From Streptomyces sp. CA-278952 (GTDB lineage: Bacteria > Actinomycetota > Actinomycetes > Streptomycetales > Streptomycetaceae), in assembly GCF_028747205.1 (NCBI RefSeq), contig NZ_CP112880.1:6138001-6202000 (forward strand): a DNA stretch of 64,000 nucleotides, read 5' to 3'. Of the stretch, positions 18,705 through 27,023 are shown piece by piece; position 1 is the first letter of the stretch; every line of letters starts with the position of its first letter. Position numbers and translations under genes: made by a program. The notes below the pieces were generated by a model. That model searched no databases and had not been told where the DNA came from. It saw nothing but the letters and a program-made list of their open reading frames with translations.

Positions 18705-18949
18705 ACGGACAGCCTATCCGGGGTGCGCACGCCCCTCCCTCTCCCGTCGTCGGTGATCTCGCGCTCCCAGCGGTCGAGCATCTCCTCCAGCAGGGCGCGC
18801 CGGCCGGCGAAGTATCCGTAGAAGCCGCCCTTGGACACGCCGAGAGCCTTCGCCAGCGTCTCGATCTGGACGGCATCCGGGCCACCCGCCGCGAGCGCAC
18901 GCAACCCTTCGTCGATCCACTTGTGACGCGGGGTGCGAGCCACCGCCAT
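18701..18949 (-). CDS. Truncated TetR-type DNA-binding domain (82 aa)
   Basis: Only the N-terminal helix-turn-helix of a TetR protein is present: RHKWIDEGLRALAAGGPDAV, then IETLAKALGVSKGGFYGYF (about 28-46) and the start of helix 4 (RRALLEEMLDRWE). The usual ligand-binding domain is missing; the reading frame ends after about 17 unrelated residues. Its stop overlaps the start of the full TetR gene (ATGA). It is either a decayed remnant, supported by the adjacent DUF3995 fragment, or a short DNA-binding protein translated together with its neighbour. Confidence 0.6.
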   Translation of the reverse strand: MAVARTPRHKWIDEGLRALAAGGPDAVQIETLAKALGVSKGGFYGYFAGRRALLEEMLDRWEREITDDGRGRGVRTPDRLSV

Positions 18950-18964
18950 GGTCGGTTGACGGGC

Positions 18965-19132
18965 ATGTACGGCCTGACGGCTGTGCTGTTCGCCCGTGGA
19001 GTGGGCGGATACTTCATGAACTCCGGGGCCGCGAGCGAATTCCAGCAGTGGAACACCGTCCTGTACTCGCCGTTGTGTGTGGCACTCGCCTCCCTGGGTG
19101 GCACCGTCGCTGTAGCGGCAAGCAGACGTTGA
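18965..19132 (+). pseudogene. C-terminal fragment of a DUF3995 membrane protein
   Basis: The 55-codon frame ends in ARGVGGYF...VLYSPLCVALAS, which resembles the C-terminal membrane segment of DUF3995 proteins (typical YSPLCxxLA motif). The three preceding helices of the family are absent and the sequence upstream reads into the truncated TetR gene on the other strand. A deletion in a divergent tetR-DUF3995 pair would produce this picture. The assignment is from motif memory only. Confidence 0.45.
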
Positions 19133-19170
19133 CCTCGGGCCTTCGTGCGAGGGGCGCCGGCGGTGCAGGA

Positions 19171-19230
19171 GAGCGATCAGCCGGAGAGCGATCAGTCGGA
19201 AAAGGATCGCCCGGACAGCGATCAGTACGT
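19171..19230. repeat. Four 15-bp tandem repeats downstream of the reductase gene
   Basis: GAGCGATCAGCCGGA (19171-19185), GAGCGATCAGTCGGA (19186-19200), AAAGGATCGCCCGGA (19201-19215) and CAGCGATCAGTACGT (19216-19230) form a continuous 15-bp array. It ends 17 bp from the stop of the reductase gene on the minus strand. Confidence 0.8.
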
Positions 19231-19247
19231 GACTTCGCCGTAGCTGT

Positions 19248-20330
19248 TCAGAGGTCCAGGACGAGGCGTTCGCCCCGGCAGCGCGAGACGCAGATCAGCA
19301 TCGAATCGCCCCGCTCGTCGTCGGTCAGCAGATCGTCCCGGTGATCGATCTCGCCCTCCAGGACCCGCTGTTGGCAGGTCCCGCAGAACCCCTGCTCGCA
19401 GGAGTACGCGACATGGGGCGCCGCTGTGCGGACAGCGGCCAGCACCGACTGCCCGGCCGCGACCGGCACCGTGCGCCCGCTGCGCCGCAACTCCACCTCG
19501 AACGCCCCGGAACCGGGGCCCGCCGTGTCCCCCGGCGCGGCCGAGAACCGCTCCAGATGCAGCGGGAGCCCCTCCGGGAGCGCGGCGGCCACGGCATCCA
19601 TCAGCGGCCCGGGCCCGCAGCAGTAGACCGCCGTGCCCGGGGCGAGACCGCTCAGCGCCGCCGCGACGTCCGGGTGGCCCGCCTCGTCCTGGGCGACGAC
19701 CGTGACCCGGCTCCCGTCCGCGCCGAGCTTCTCGATCTCCTCCAGGAACGGCATCGCCCCCCGCGACCGGCCCCCGTACAGCAGCCGCCAGTCGGCCCCC
19801 GACGCGGCCAGCGACCGCAGCATCGGCCACACCGGGGTGATCCCGATGCCGCCGACGACGAAGACGTAAGCCCTGGCCCCGGTCAGCGGGAAGCGGTTGC
19901 GCGGCCCGCGCACCTCGATCTCCAGGCCCTCCCGGAGCTGCTCGTGCACCTCCCGCGAACCGCCCCGGCCGTCCTCCACCAACCGGGTCGCCACCGTGTA
20001 CGCACCGGTGTCCTCCGGGTCGCCGCAGAGCGAGTACTGCCGCACCAGACCGGACGGCAGCACCAGGTCCAGATGGGCCCCCGGCTCCCAGCGCGGCAGA
20101 CCGGTTCCCTCCAGCCGGAGCTGCACGACACCGTCGGCCACCTCGCTCCGACCGGTGATCAGCAGCCGGCGGGCCGAGGTCGCGCGCCGCTTCGAGTGGC
20201 CCGATATCGGCTCGGGCAGGGCGGGCAGCGGCCACAGCGGGGACCGGGCGATGCGGCGTTTCAGGGCGCGCCGGGTGAGCAGGGCGGCACCGGAGACGAG
20301 CACGACGGTACGCAGACGGGGCAGGGCCAT
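19248..20330 (-). CDS. Flavin/2Fe-2S reductase (phthalate dioxygenase reductase-like)
   Basis: Electron-transfer protein of 360 residues. Order of domains: a short hydrophobic N-terminus (VVLVSGAALL), a flavin-binding barrel with RQYSLCGDP (about 124-132), an NAD(P)-binding domain starting VGGIGITPVWPML, and a C-terminal plant-type ferredoxin with CEQGFCGTCQ and a fourth cysteine in ICVSRC. This order is that of the PDR/VanB class of oxygenase reductases. It lies 3 bp downstream of the diiron-type protein at 20334-21239, on the same strand, and is the obvious electron donor for it. Confidence 0.88.
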   Translation of the reverse strand: MALPRLRTVVLVSGAALLTRRALKRRIARSPLWPLPALPEPISGHSKRRATSARRLLITGRSEVADGVVQLRLEGTGLPRWEPGAHLDLVLPSGLVRQYSLCGDPEDTGAYTVATRLVEDGRGGSREVHEQLREGLEIEVRGPRNRFPLTGARAYVFVVGGIGITPVWPMLRSLAASGADWRLLYGGRSRGAMPFLEEIEKLGADGSRVTVVAQDEAGHPDVAAALSGLAPGTAVYCCGPGPLMDAVAAALPEGLPLHLERFSAAPGDTAGPGSGAFEVELRRSGRTVPVAAGQSVLAAVRTAAPHVAYSCEQGFCGTCQQRVLEGEIDHRDDLLTDDERGDSMLICVSRCRGERLVLDL

Positions 20331-20333
20331 GGT

Positions 20334-21239
20334 TCAGGACCTTCCCATCGTGGCGGTCTCGGCGGCGAGCGCGGCGGGGGAGTGGGTGAGGTAGTCCACG
20401 GCCTGGGCCGTACTGCCCTCCTGGGAGGGGTGGTAGGACCGGCTGAGATAGCTCGGCACGGATCGCAGGATCGCGCTTGTGCTGGGCAGCGTGCCCTGCT
20501 TCCCGCTCGCGTGGAACGCCTTGAACGAGGCCTTGCCGCCCAGCAGCGTGGGGTCGTTCTCCATGAAGAAGCGGGTGCCGCGCTGCCAGAGGAACACCAG
20601 CGCGGAGAACGCCGTCGCCCAGGTGCGCACCCGCCGCCGGTAACCGCCGTCCACGTGCATGAAGACGTCGAAGGCCACCGACCGGTGCTCGACCTCCTCC
20701 GCACCGTGCCAGCGCAGCAGATCGAGCATGGTCGGATCCGCGCCCCGGCGGTCCAGGGCGTCGGCGTTGAGGATCCAGTCGCCGAGGAACGCGGTGTAGT
20801 GCTCGATCGCCGCGATCGTCGCCACCCGCTCCATCAGCCACCACTTCGAGGCCCGCCCCGGCGGCAGTGTCCGGTCCCCGAGCAGCTTCTCGAAGAACCA
20901 GTCGACCTGCGCGGTGTACGGGGTCGGGTCGAGGCCCAACTCCCTCAGGTGCGGCAGCACATCGTCGTGGGCCTGCGCGTGCACGGCCTCCTGGCCGATG
21001 AACCCGATGACGTCCTCGCGCAGTCGGTCGTCGTGTATGTACGGGAGTATCTGCCGGTAGACGTGGATGAACCAGCGCTCCCCGGCCGGGAGCAGCAGGT
21101 GGAGCACGTTGATGGTGTGCGTGGTGAACGGATCGCCCGGCACCCAGTGCAGGGGGGTCTTCTCCCAGGCGAAGGACACCTTGCGGGCCTTGAGGGGCGT
21201 CCGCTCCGACGCGACCGCCGCTGGCTGCGTGTTAGACAT
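20334..21239 (-). CDS. Predicted metal-dependent hydrolase family protein, diiron-type (PF10118-like)
   Basis: Protein of 301 residues of the family labelled 'predicted metal-dependent hydrolase'. Conserved acidic and histidine residues form a ferritin-like diiron pattern: Glu54, Glu84-x2-His87 (GQEAVH), Glu146 (IEHYTAF) and Glu182-x2-His185 (EEVEHRS). The rest is helical with a SALVFLWQRG segment. Start ATG at complement 21237-21239. It shares a transcription unit with the reductase that follows after 3 bp. From the motif and partner I infer an oxidative (oxygenase or desaturase) rather than hydrolytic role; the substrate is unknown. Confidence 0.8.
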   Translation of the reverse strand: MSNTQPAAVASERTPLKARKVSFAWEKTPLHWVPGDPFTTHTINVLHLLLPAGERWFIHVYRQILPYIHDDRLREDVIGFIGQEAVHAQAHDDVLPHLRELGLDPTPYTAQVDWFFEKLLGDRTLPPGRASKWWLMERVATIAAIEHYTAFLGDWILNADALDRRGADPTMLDLLRWHGAEEVEHRSVAFDVFMHVDGGYRRRVRTWATAFSALVFLWQRGTRFFMENDPTLLGGKASFKAFHASGKQGTLPSTSAILRSVPSYLSRSYHPSQEGSTAQAVDYLTHSPAALAAETATMGRS

Positions 21240-21242
21240 GGT

Positions 21243-21256
21243 GTCAATGTACTGAC
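21243..21256. promoter_or_regulatory. Candidate TetR operator before the diiron gene
   Basis: GTCA-ATGTAC-TGAC is an inverted repeat with a palindromic centre (GTAC on the lower strand), located 3 bp upstream of the ATG. TetR repressors commonly bind repeats of this kind over a start region. The TetR gene at 17961-18704 is the nearest candidate regulator. Confidence 0.4.
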
Positions 21257-21328
21257 GGGTATGGGGTGGGGCCAGAGGCGTGCGGAGAGTTCCGTGCCGT
21301 TCTCGAAGCCCCGCGCGATGATGGACGT

Positions 21329-22081
21329 ATGACGAAACCTGTGCAGGCCCGGTCCTTCGACGCCATCGCCGCCGCCTACGACGCGCACCGCCCCTCCTAC
21401 CCGCCCGCCCTGTTCGACGCCGTCGAGGAGCTGGCCGGACTGCCGCTCGCCGGAGCCCGCGTCGCGGACGTCGGAGCGGGGACGGGACTCGGTACGGCGC
21501 GGCTGTACGAGCGCGGGGCCCGGGTCACGGCGGTGGAGCCGGGTGACGGAATGGCCGAGCAGTTCCGCCGGGGGCTTCCCGACGTGCCGCTGGTCCGGGG
21601 CGACGGGAACAACCTGCCGTTGCGTACCGGCTCCATGGACCTGATCACGTACGCCCAGGCCTGGCACTGGACCGACCCGGCACGCTCGATACCCGAGGCC
21701 CGCCGGGTGCTGCGCCCGGGCGGGGCGCTGGCGCTCTGGTGGAACGACTGCGACCCCGCCGTGGAATGGCTCGTCGACCAGGAGAACCGGATGCGGGTCT
21801 TCTTCGGGGTGGAGGTCCCCGCCGTCCCGTCCCACGAGGCCCGCTTCCGGGCCGCGCTGCCCGACGGGCTCGACTTTCGCACCCGGCAGGTGGCGTGGAG
21901 CAGGCGCGTGCCGATCGACGCCCATGTCGCCTGCCTGGCCACCCACTCCGACTTCCTGATCGGCGACCCGGTCGAGGTCCGCAGCTTCTTCGACCGCGAA
22001 CGGGCCCTGCTCACCGCACTGTTCCCGGACGGCGAGGTCGAGGATGCCTACGTCGTGAGTCTTGCCGTAGCTCACCCCTGA
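21329..22081 (+). CDS. Class I SAM-dependent methyltransferase
   Basis: Methyltransferase of 250 residues. Motif I is VADVGAGTGLGTARL (about 45-59), followed by VTAVEPGDGM (motif II), and a typical acceptor region LITYAQAWHWTDPARSIPEA. The pattern is that of the 'class I methyltransferase, type 11' family. The ATG at 21329 is in front of RSFDAIAAAYDAHRPSYP; no ribosome site is evident, so translation may be leaderless. Substrate unknown. It diverges from the diiron gene. Confidence 0.85.
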   Translation: MTKPVQARSFDAIAAAYDAHRPSYPPALFDAVEELAGLPLAGARVADVGAGTGLGTARLYERGARVTAVEPGDGMAEQFRRGLPDVPLVRGDGNNLPLRTGSMDLITYAQAWHWTDPARSIPEARRVLRPGGALALWWNDCDPAVEWLVDQENRMRVFFGVEVPAVPSHEARFRAALPDGLDFRTRQVAWSRRVPIDAHVACLATHSDFLIGDPVEVRSFFDRERALLTALFPDGEVEDAYVVSLAVAHP

Positions 22082-22115
22082 GGCCGTTTCCGGGTGCGGG
22101 ATGGGCCGCCGACTC

Positions 22116-22595
22116 TCAGGCGAAGGCGGCCAAGGGGGCGTCCACGGGGGCTCCGGTGAGCCGGTTGGCCAGGGTCGACAGGGTGTACGCGCCGATTCCC
22201 AGGACCACTTCGAGGGCGTTCTGCTCGGTGTAGCCGTGCGCCAGGAAGTCCCGCGGGGTCGCGTCGTCCACCGCACCCGCCGAATCGAGCACCCCCAGGG
22301 TGAACCGCCGCACGGCTTCCAGGCGTTCGTCCGGAAGCGGGGTCCCGTCGCGGTCGCGCAGGGCGGTGACGAGCGCCGGATCGGCGTCCAGGGAGGTCAG
22401 CTTCGCGGTGTGCATCGCGACGCAGAGGTGACAGCCGTTGCGGGTGGCCATCGCCATGATCAGGACCTCGCGGGAGAGCGGGCCCAGGGTGCAGGCCTCG
22501 AAGATCGCGCTGATCTTCAGGAAGCCGCGGTTACGTGGAGCGCGCCCCGGACCCCGCCGACGGCCGGCGCACCCTAGGCTGATCCCCCCCCGCAC
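22116..22595 (-). CDS. AhpD/carboxymuconolactone decarboxylase-like protein, N-terminally truncated
   Basis: AhpD-like peroxidase-type fold. The active motif Glu-x11-Cys-x2-Cys-x3-His is present (REVLIMAMATRNGCHLCVAMH region), with the CHLC redox pair intact. Recognisable homology begins only near residue 23 (NRGFLKISAIFEA); the first 22 codons are Arg/Gly-rich and do not look like the family. Family members usually have about 30-60 more residues ahead of this point, so a 5' deletion joined to the neighbouring gene is likely. Product may still fold; role in thiol-dependent peroxide defence is a family inference. Confidence 0.6.
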   Translation of the reverse strand: MRGGISLGCAGRRRGPGRAPRNRGFLKISAIFEACTLGPLSREVLIMAMATRNGCHLCVAMHTAKLTSLDADPALVTALRDRDGTPLPDERLEAVRRFTLGVLDSAGAVDDATPRDFLAHGYTEQNALEVVLGIGAYTLSTLANRLTGAPVDAPLAAFA

Positions 22596-22614
22596 TCCGG
22601 CCGCGTACGACGGA

Positions 22615-23262
22615 TCAGCCGTGGTCCAGATAGGCCAGCACCGCCAGCACCCGGCGGTTGTCGTCGTCCGACGGGGGCAGGTCGAGCTTGCTGAAGATGT
22701 TCGACGTGTGCTTGGCCACCGCCCGCTCCGTGATCACCAACTGCGAGGCGATGGCGGCGTTGGAGCGGCCCTGGGCCACCAGCTCCATCACCTCCCGCTC
22801 GCGCGGGGTGAGGCCGCCCATCGGCCTGTCCTGCGAACGGCGCGACAGGAGCTGGGAGATGACCTGCGGGTCCATCGCCGTGCCACCCGCCGCCACCCGC
22901 CGTACCGCGTCGATGAACTGGTCCGCGTCGAAGACCCGGTCCTTCAGCAGATAGCCGATGCCGCCGTTGCCGTCCGCCAGCAACTCCCGTGCGTACAACT
23001 GCTCCACGTGCTGCGAGAGCACCAGCACCGGAAGCCCCGGCCGCGCCCGGCGGGCGGCCAGGGCGCACTGAAGGCCCTCGTCCGTGTGGGACGGCGGGAG
23101 CCGGACGTCGACGACGGCGACGTCCGGCTCCAACTCGGCCAGGGCCTTGGTCAGTTCCGGCCCGGTCTCCACAGCCGCGGCGATCTCGAAGTCGTACGCC
23201 TCCAGCATGCGCACCAGGCCGTCACGCAGCAGGAAGAGATCTTCGGCTAGGACAACTCGCAA
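22615..23262 (-). CDS. NarL/LuxR-type response regulator
   Basis: Two-component regulator of 215 residues. The receiver domain starts MRVVLAEDLFLLRDG with phospho-acceptor Asp52 (VAVVDVRLPP); the C-terminal LuxR helix-turn-helix reads GLTPREREVMELVAQGRSNAAI. Start: a TTG at complement 23260-23262 fits the family N-terminus and has GGAG 5 nt upstream. It overlaps the kinase gene by 16 bp, indicating coupled translation. Its cognate kinase is the preceding gene, and the divergent MMPL exporter at 24797 is a plausible target. Confidence 0.88.
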   Translation of the reverse strand: MRVVLAEDLFLLRDGLVRMLEAYDFEIAAAVETGPELTKALAELEPDVAVVDVRLPPSHTDEGLQCALAARRARPGLPVLVLSQHVEQLYARELLADGNGGIGYLLKDRVFDADQFIDAVRRVAAGGTAMDPQVISQLLSRRSQDRPMGGLTPREREVMELVAQGRSNAAIASQLVITERAVAKHTSNIFSKLDLPPSDDDNRRVLAVLAYLDHG

Positions 23263-24515
23263 GGAATCTCCATGGTCACCATGGTGGGACCGCCCGCGGG
23301 ACTGCTGACGGCCAGGACGCCGTCGAATGTACCCAGTCGCCGTTCGATTCCGCTCAGCCCCGAGCCCGATCCGACGACCGCACCGCCCCTGCCGTCGTCC
23401 GTCACGGAGATCCGGAGCATCCCCTCCGCATGGTGCAGGTCCACATAGATCCGCTCCGCCTCCGCGTGCTTCACCGTGTTCGTCAGGGCCTCGCTGACCG
23501 CGAAGTACGCCGCCGACTCCACCGGGGCCTCTGCCCGCCCCGGCAGCTCCACCGTCACCTCGGAGACGACCGGCAGCCGCAGGGCCAGCGCCCGGACCGC
23601 GTCGCCGAGACCCCGCTCCGCGAGGACCGGCGGGTGGATGCCCCGGACCAGGTCCCGCAGTTCGGTCAGGGCCTCCGCGGACGACTCCCGGGCCATCGCC
23701 AGCATCTTCTTCGCCTGCGCCGGATCCTTCTCGATCAGCGCCTCGATCGTGCCCAGGTTCATCCCCATCGCGACCAGCCGGGCCTGCGCCCCGTCGTGCA
23801 GGTCCCGCTCGATGCGGCGCAGCTCGGACGCGGCGGTGTCCACGGCCTCGTGCCGGGTCACGGTCAGCCGCTGGACGCGCTGCTCCAGCTTCTCGTCCCG
23901 GCTCGGCCCCAGCAGCGTACGGGCGAGCAGGAAGTGCGCCCGGAGCACCGGCTCGGTGCCACGCAGGCCGAAGTGGAAGAGCACGATGCCCAGCGCCATG
24001 GCGGCCAGACCGGTCAGCTGGCTGCTCACCGGCACGAACATGTACATGTACGGCTCGTCCTGGAACACCCGCCACAGTCCCGCCGCCAGGACCACCGATT
24101 CGATCGGGTAGAGCATCAGCCCGGCGGCCACCACGGCCAGCACCGTGCCGGCCGTCATGTCCACCAGCAGCCACAGCAGGTCCCGCCAGGTCGCCGGGTC
24201 CTTCAGCAGCAGCGTGGTGCGCTCCACCTGACCGGTGACGCCCGGCCCCAGCTCCTTCGGGAACGGCCGGTACGGGACCGGAATCCGCACGTACGACCAG
24301 GTCGCCGCCCACAGCCGCCGCTGGTTGGCGTGCTTGCGGACCGCCTCCAGCACCACCGGGGTGGTGAACACGCCGATGCCCAGCAGGATGAAGGCGATCG
24401 AGAGCACCGCGAGCACGAACAGGGTGATGGACCCCACCGGACCGACCACCGACAGGAACAGCCCCCGCCCCGCCGCCAGCGTCGACGACCGTAGCCGCCC
24501 CGAGAACACCTTCAT
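23247..24515 (-). CDS. NarL-type sensor histidine kinase
   Basis: Membrane sensor kinase of 422 residues. The start ATG (complement 24513-24515) has GGGAGAGGG just upstream; longer frames have no support. The N-terminal half has four membrane helices: about 15-50, then one pair near 115-150 and one near 175-195. The dimerisation/phosphorylation region is RRIERDLHDGAQARLVAM with the phospho-His in DLHDGAQ, followed by an HATPase_c domain with TDDGRGG and GSGLSGIERRL. This is the DUF-type sensor with a HisKA_3 core common in actinobacteria. The signal is unknown. Confidence 0.88.
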   Translation of the reverse strand: MKVFSGRLRSSTLAAGRGLFLSVVGPVGSITLFVLAVLSIAFILLGIGVFTTPVVLEAVRKHANQRRLWAATWSYVRIPVPYRPFPKELGPGVTGQVERTTLLLKDPATWRDLLWLLVDMTAGTVLAVVAAGLMLYPIESVVLAAGLWRVFQDEPYMYMFVPVSSQLTGLAAMALGIVLFHFGLRGTEPVLRAHFLLARTLLGPSRDEKLEQRVQRLTVTRHEAVDTAASELRRIERDLHDGAQARLVAMGMNLGTIEALIEKDPAQAKKMLAMARESSAEALTELRDLVRGIHPPVLAERGLGDAVRALALRLPVVSEVTVELPGRAEAPVESAAYFAVSEALTNTVKHAEAERIYVDLHHAEGMLRISVTDDGRGGAVVGSGSGLSGIERRLGTFDGVLAVSSPAGGPTMVTMEIPCELS

Positions 24516-24796
24516 CGCGATCCCTCTCCCCTCACCGGAACCAGGACGGCTTCTCCCGGGTCCGACTCCCCGTCGGAGCCGGGCGGTCCCCGGTCCGGGT
24601 GCCAGTCTCACCCGGCCCCGCACCGCCGCGTCAGCCGGTCCGCCACCCGGAGGGGGTGTACCTGGCACCACCCCCGCATCCGCCTCCTACGCCTCCGCGA
24701 CCGGGGGCTTCGACGGCTGGGGCGGACCGCGTCCGATTCCTAGATTCGAAGCGTCCCGATCACCTACCTGACGCTTACCTCCGGGGGAGAAGCCGC

Positions 24797-26944
24797 ATGA
24801 GGCGCAATCTCGCCGCACGCATCGGCGTGTGGAGCACCCACCATCGCAAGACGGCCGTATTCGGCTGGCTGATCTTCGTCGTGCTCGCCGCGGGCATCGG
24901 CGGGGCCACCGGCATGGTCGAGATGACCAACGCGGAGAACGGCGCGGGCGAGTCCGCCCGCGCCGAGCAGATCCTCCTCGACGCCGGACTCGACAAGCCC
25001 GCGGGTGAACTCGTCATGGTCTCCGCCCCCGCCGCGGGCGACTGGAAGCCGGCCGCCGAAGCCCTCGCCGACGCCGTACGGCAGACCGGAGAAGCGCAGA
25101 ACATCGCCCCGCCCGTCGCCTCCGAGGACGGCAAGGAGGCCCTGATCGCCTTCGAGATGAAGGGCGAGGCAGCCACCTCCTCCGACCGGGTCCAACCCGT
25201 CCTGGACGCGGTCGCCGCCGTGGGCGAGGAGCACCCGGACACCGGGATCCACCAGTTCGGCGAGGCCAGCGCGGGCAAGTGGCTCGGCGACCTGTTGGCC
25301 GAGGACTTCAAGAAGGCCGAGTTCACCGCCGTACCGCTAGCCCTCGGCATCCTCCTCGTCGCCTTCGGCGCGGTCGTCGCCGCCCTGCTCCCGGTCGGGC
25401 TCGCCCTCACCGCGTGCATGGCAGCCTTCGGCCTCCTGTCGATCGCCAGCCACCAGCTGCACCTGTTCCAGACCACGTACTCGGTGATGTTCCTGATGGG
25501 CTTCGCCGTCGGCGTCGACTACTGCCTCTTCTACCTGCGCCGCGAACGCGACGAACGCGCCGCCGGACGGGACGCCGAGACCGCCCTGCGCATCGCGGCG
25601 GCCACCAGCGGCCGGGCGGTGCTCGTCTCCGGCCTCACCGTGATGGTCGCGATGGGCGGCATGTTCCTCTCCGGGCTCATGCTCTTCAAGGGGTTCGCGC
25701 TCGCCACGATCATCGTCGTCTTCATCGCCATGCTCGGCTCGGTCACCGTCCTGCCCGCCCTGCTCTCCTGGCTCGGCGACCGGATCGACGCCGGCCGCGT
25801 CCCGCTGCTCAACCGCCGCGCCAAGCACGGCCAGGCGGGCAGCGGGCGGATCGTCGGCCGGGTGCTGGGCCCCGTACTCGCCCGGCCCCGCGCCTTCGCC
25901 GTCGCCGCCGTCGTCCTGCTCCTCGCGCTCGCCGCCCCCGCCCTCGGCATGAAGACCGAATCCCTCGGCCTGGAGAAGCAGTTCGGCTCCGACTCGCAGC
26001 TCTCCATCGCCCACAGCCGCATCACCGAGAGCTTCCCCGGCGGCCCCGCCCCCGCCCTCGTCGTCGTCACCGCGCCCGACATCAGCGCCCCGGACGTCAC
26101 CAAGGCCCTCGATGGTTTCAAGGACGTCACCGTCCACCGCGCCGAGAACGTCGCCGAGATCGAGATCCCCCTCCCGGGCGGCACGGCCGACCTCACCGAA
26201 CTGCGCGAACAGCGCCTGCCCGCCGCGTTCGACGGCACCGGGGCCAAGGCCCACGTCACCGGGGAGACCGCCGGATCGGTCGACTTCAACGATCAACTCC
26301 GACGCGGCATCGTCCCGGTCTTCGCCTTCATCACGGCGGTCACCTTCCTGCTGATGCTGCTCTGCTTCCGCAGCTACGTCATCGCCGTGACGTCCATCGC
26401 CCTCAACCTGCTCTCGGTGGCCGCCACCTACGGCGTGATGACCGCCGTCTTCCAGCACGGCTGGGGCGCGTCGCTCATCGGCTCGGAGGGGGTCGGCGCG
26501 ATCGAGGCGTGGATGCCGCTGTTCGTCCTCGTCGTCCTGTTCGGCCTGTCGATGGACTACCACGTGTTCGTCGTCTCCCGCATCCGGGAGGCGCGCGGCG
26601 GCGGCCTGGACAACCGGGCCGCGATCGAGACCGGCATCCGGCGCACGGCCGGGGCGGTCACCGGAGCGGCGGCCATCATGGTCGCGGTGTTCGCGGTGTT
26701 CGGCACCCTGTCCATGCAGGACATGCAGCAGATGGGCGTCGGCCTCGCCGTCGCGGTGCTGCTGGACGCCACCGTCGTACGGATGGTGCTGCTGCCCTCC
26801 GTGATGCTGCTCCTGGGCGAGCGCAACTGGCGTACGCCGCGCCTCCTCTCGCGCCTGCCGAGCCTGGAGGAGGAGAACCCTGAGGGATACGACGAGCCGG
26901 CCGGCCCGGTGAGCACCCCCGCCCCGGCGGGCCGACAGCTCTGA
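24797..26944 (+). CDS. MMPL-family transporter (RND superfamily)
   Basis: Large inner-membrane exporter of 715 residues. ATG at 24797 with GGGGGAGA as ribosome site. Two MMPL repeats are seen: each has a helix near its start (WLIFVVLAAGIGG; FAVAAVVLLLALA), a periplasmic loop and a cluster of helices. The conserved DYCLFYLRRERDE and DYHVFVVSRIREA motifs mark TM4-5 and TM10-11. MMPL proteins export lipids or small hydrophobic compounds; which one is unknown. It is divergent from the two-component system, with 281 bp between them that hold no gene. Confidence 0.9.
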   Translation: MRRNLAARIGVWSTHHRKTAVFGWLIFVVLAAGIGGATGMVEMTNAENGAGESARAEQILLDAGLDKPAGELVMVSAPAAGDWKPAAEALADAVRQTGEAQNIAPPVASEDGKEALIAFEMKGEAATSSDRVQPVLDAVAAVGEEHPDTGIHQFGEASAGKWLGDLLAEDFKKAEFTAVPLALGILLVAFGAVVAALLPVGLALTACMAAFGLLSIASHQLHLFQTTYSVMFLMGFAVGVDYCLFYLRRERDERAAGRDAETALRIAAATSGRAVLVSGLTVMVAMGGMFLSGLMLFKGFALATIIVVFIAMLGSVTVLPALLSWLGDRIDAGRVPLLNRRAKHGQAGSGRIVGRVLGPVLARPRAFAVAAVVLLLALAAPALGMKTESLGLEKQFGSDSQLSIAHSRITESFPGGPAPALVVVTAPDISAPDVTKALDGFKDVTVHRAENVAEIEIPLPGGTADLTELREQRLPAAFDGTGAKAHVTGETAGSVDFNDQLRRGIVPVFAFITAVTFLLMLLCFRSYVIAVTSIALNLLSVAATYGVMTAVFQHGWGASLIGSEGVGAIEAWMPLFVLVVLFGLSMDYHVFVVSRIREARGGGLDNRAAIETGIRRTAGAVTGAAAIMVAVFAVFGTLSMQDMQQMGVGLAVAVLLDATVVRMVLLPSVMLLLGERNWRTPRLLSRLPSLEEENPEGYDEPAGPVSTPAPAGRQL

Positions 26945-26945
26945 G

Positions 26946-27004
26946 ACGTCCGGACGGCCCCGGACCGCGGTGAGGAGGAACCGTGGTGCGGGGCCGCCGG
27001 ACGT
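26946..27004. terminator. Bidirectional hairpin between MMPL and the OmpR-type gene
   Basis: A long imperfect stem: ACGTCCGG-CGGCCCCGG-ACC pairs with GGT-CGGGGCCG-CCGGACGT across 26946-27004 with about three mismatches. It separates convergent genes. Confidence 0.55.
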
Positions 27005-27023
27005 TCCGGGTGGACCGAGCGGG

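Noticed and set aside
18049..19104. 351-codon minus-strand frame spanning the TetR genes
   Set aside because: It reads a different frame from both TetR helix-turn-helix proteins and consists of Arg/Gly/Ala-rich shadow sequence.
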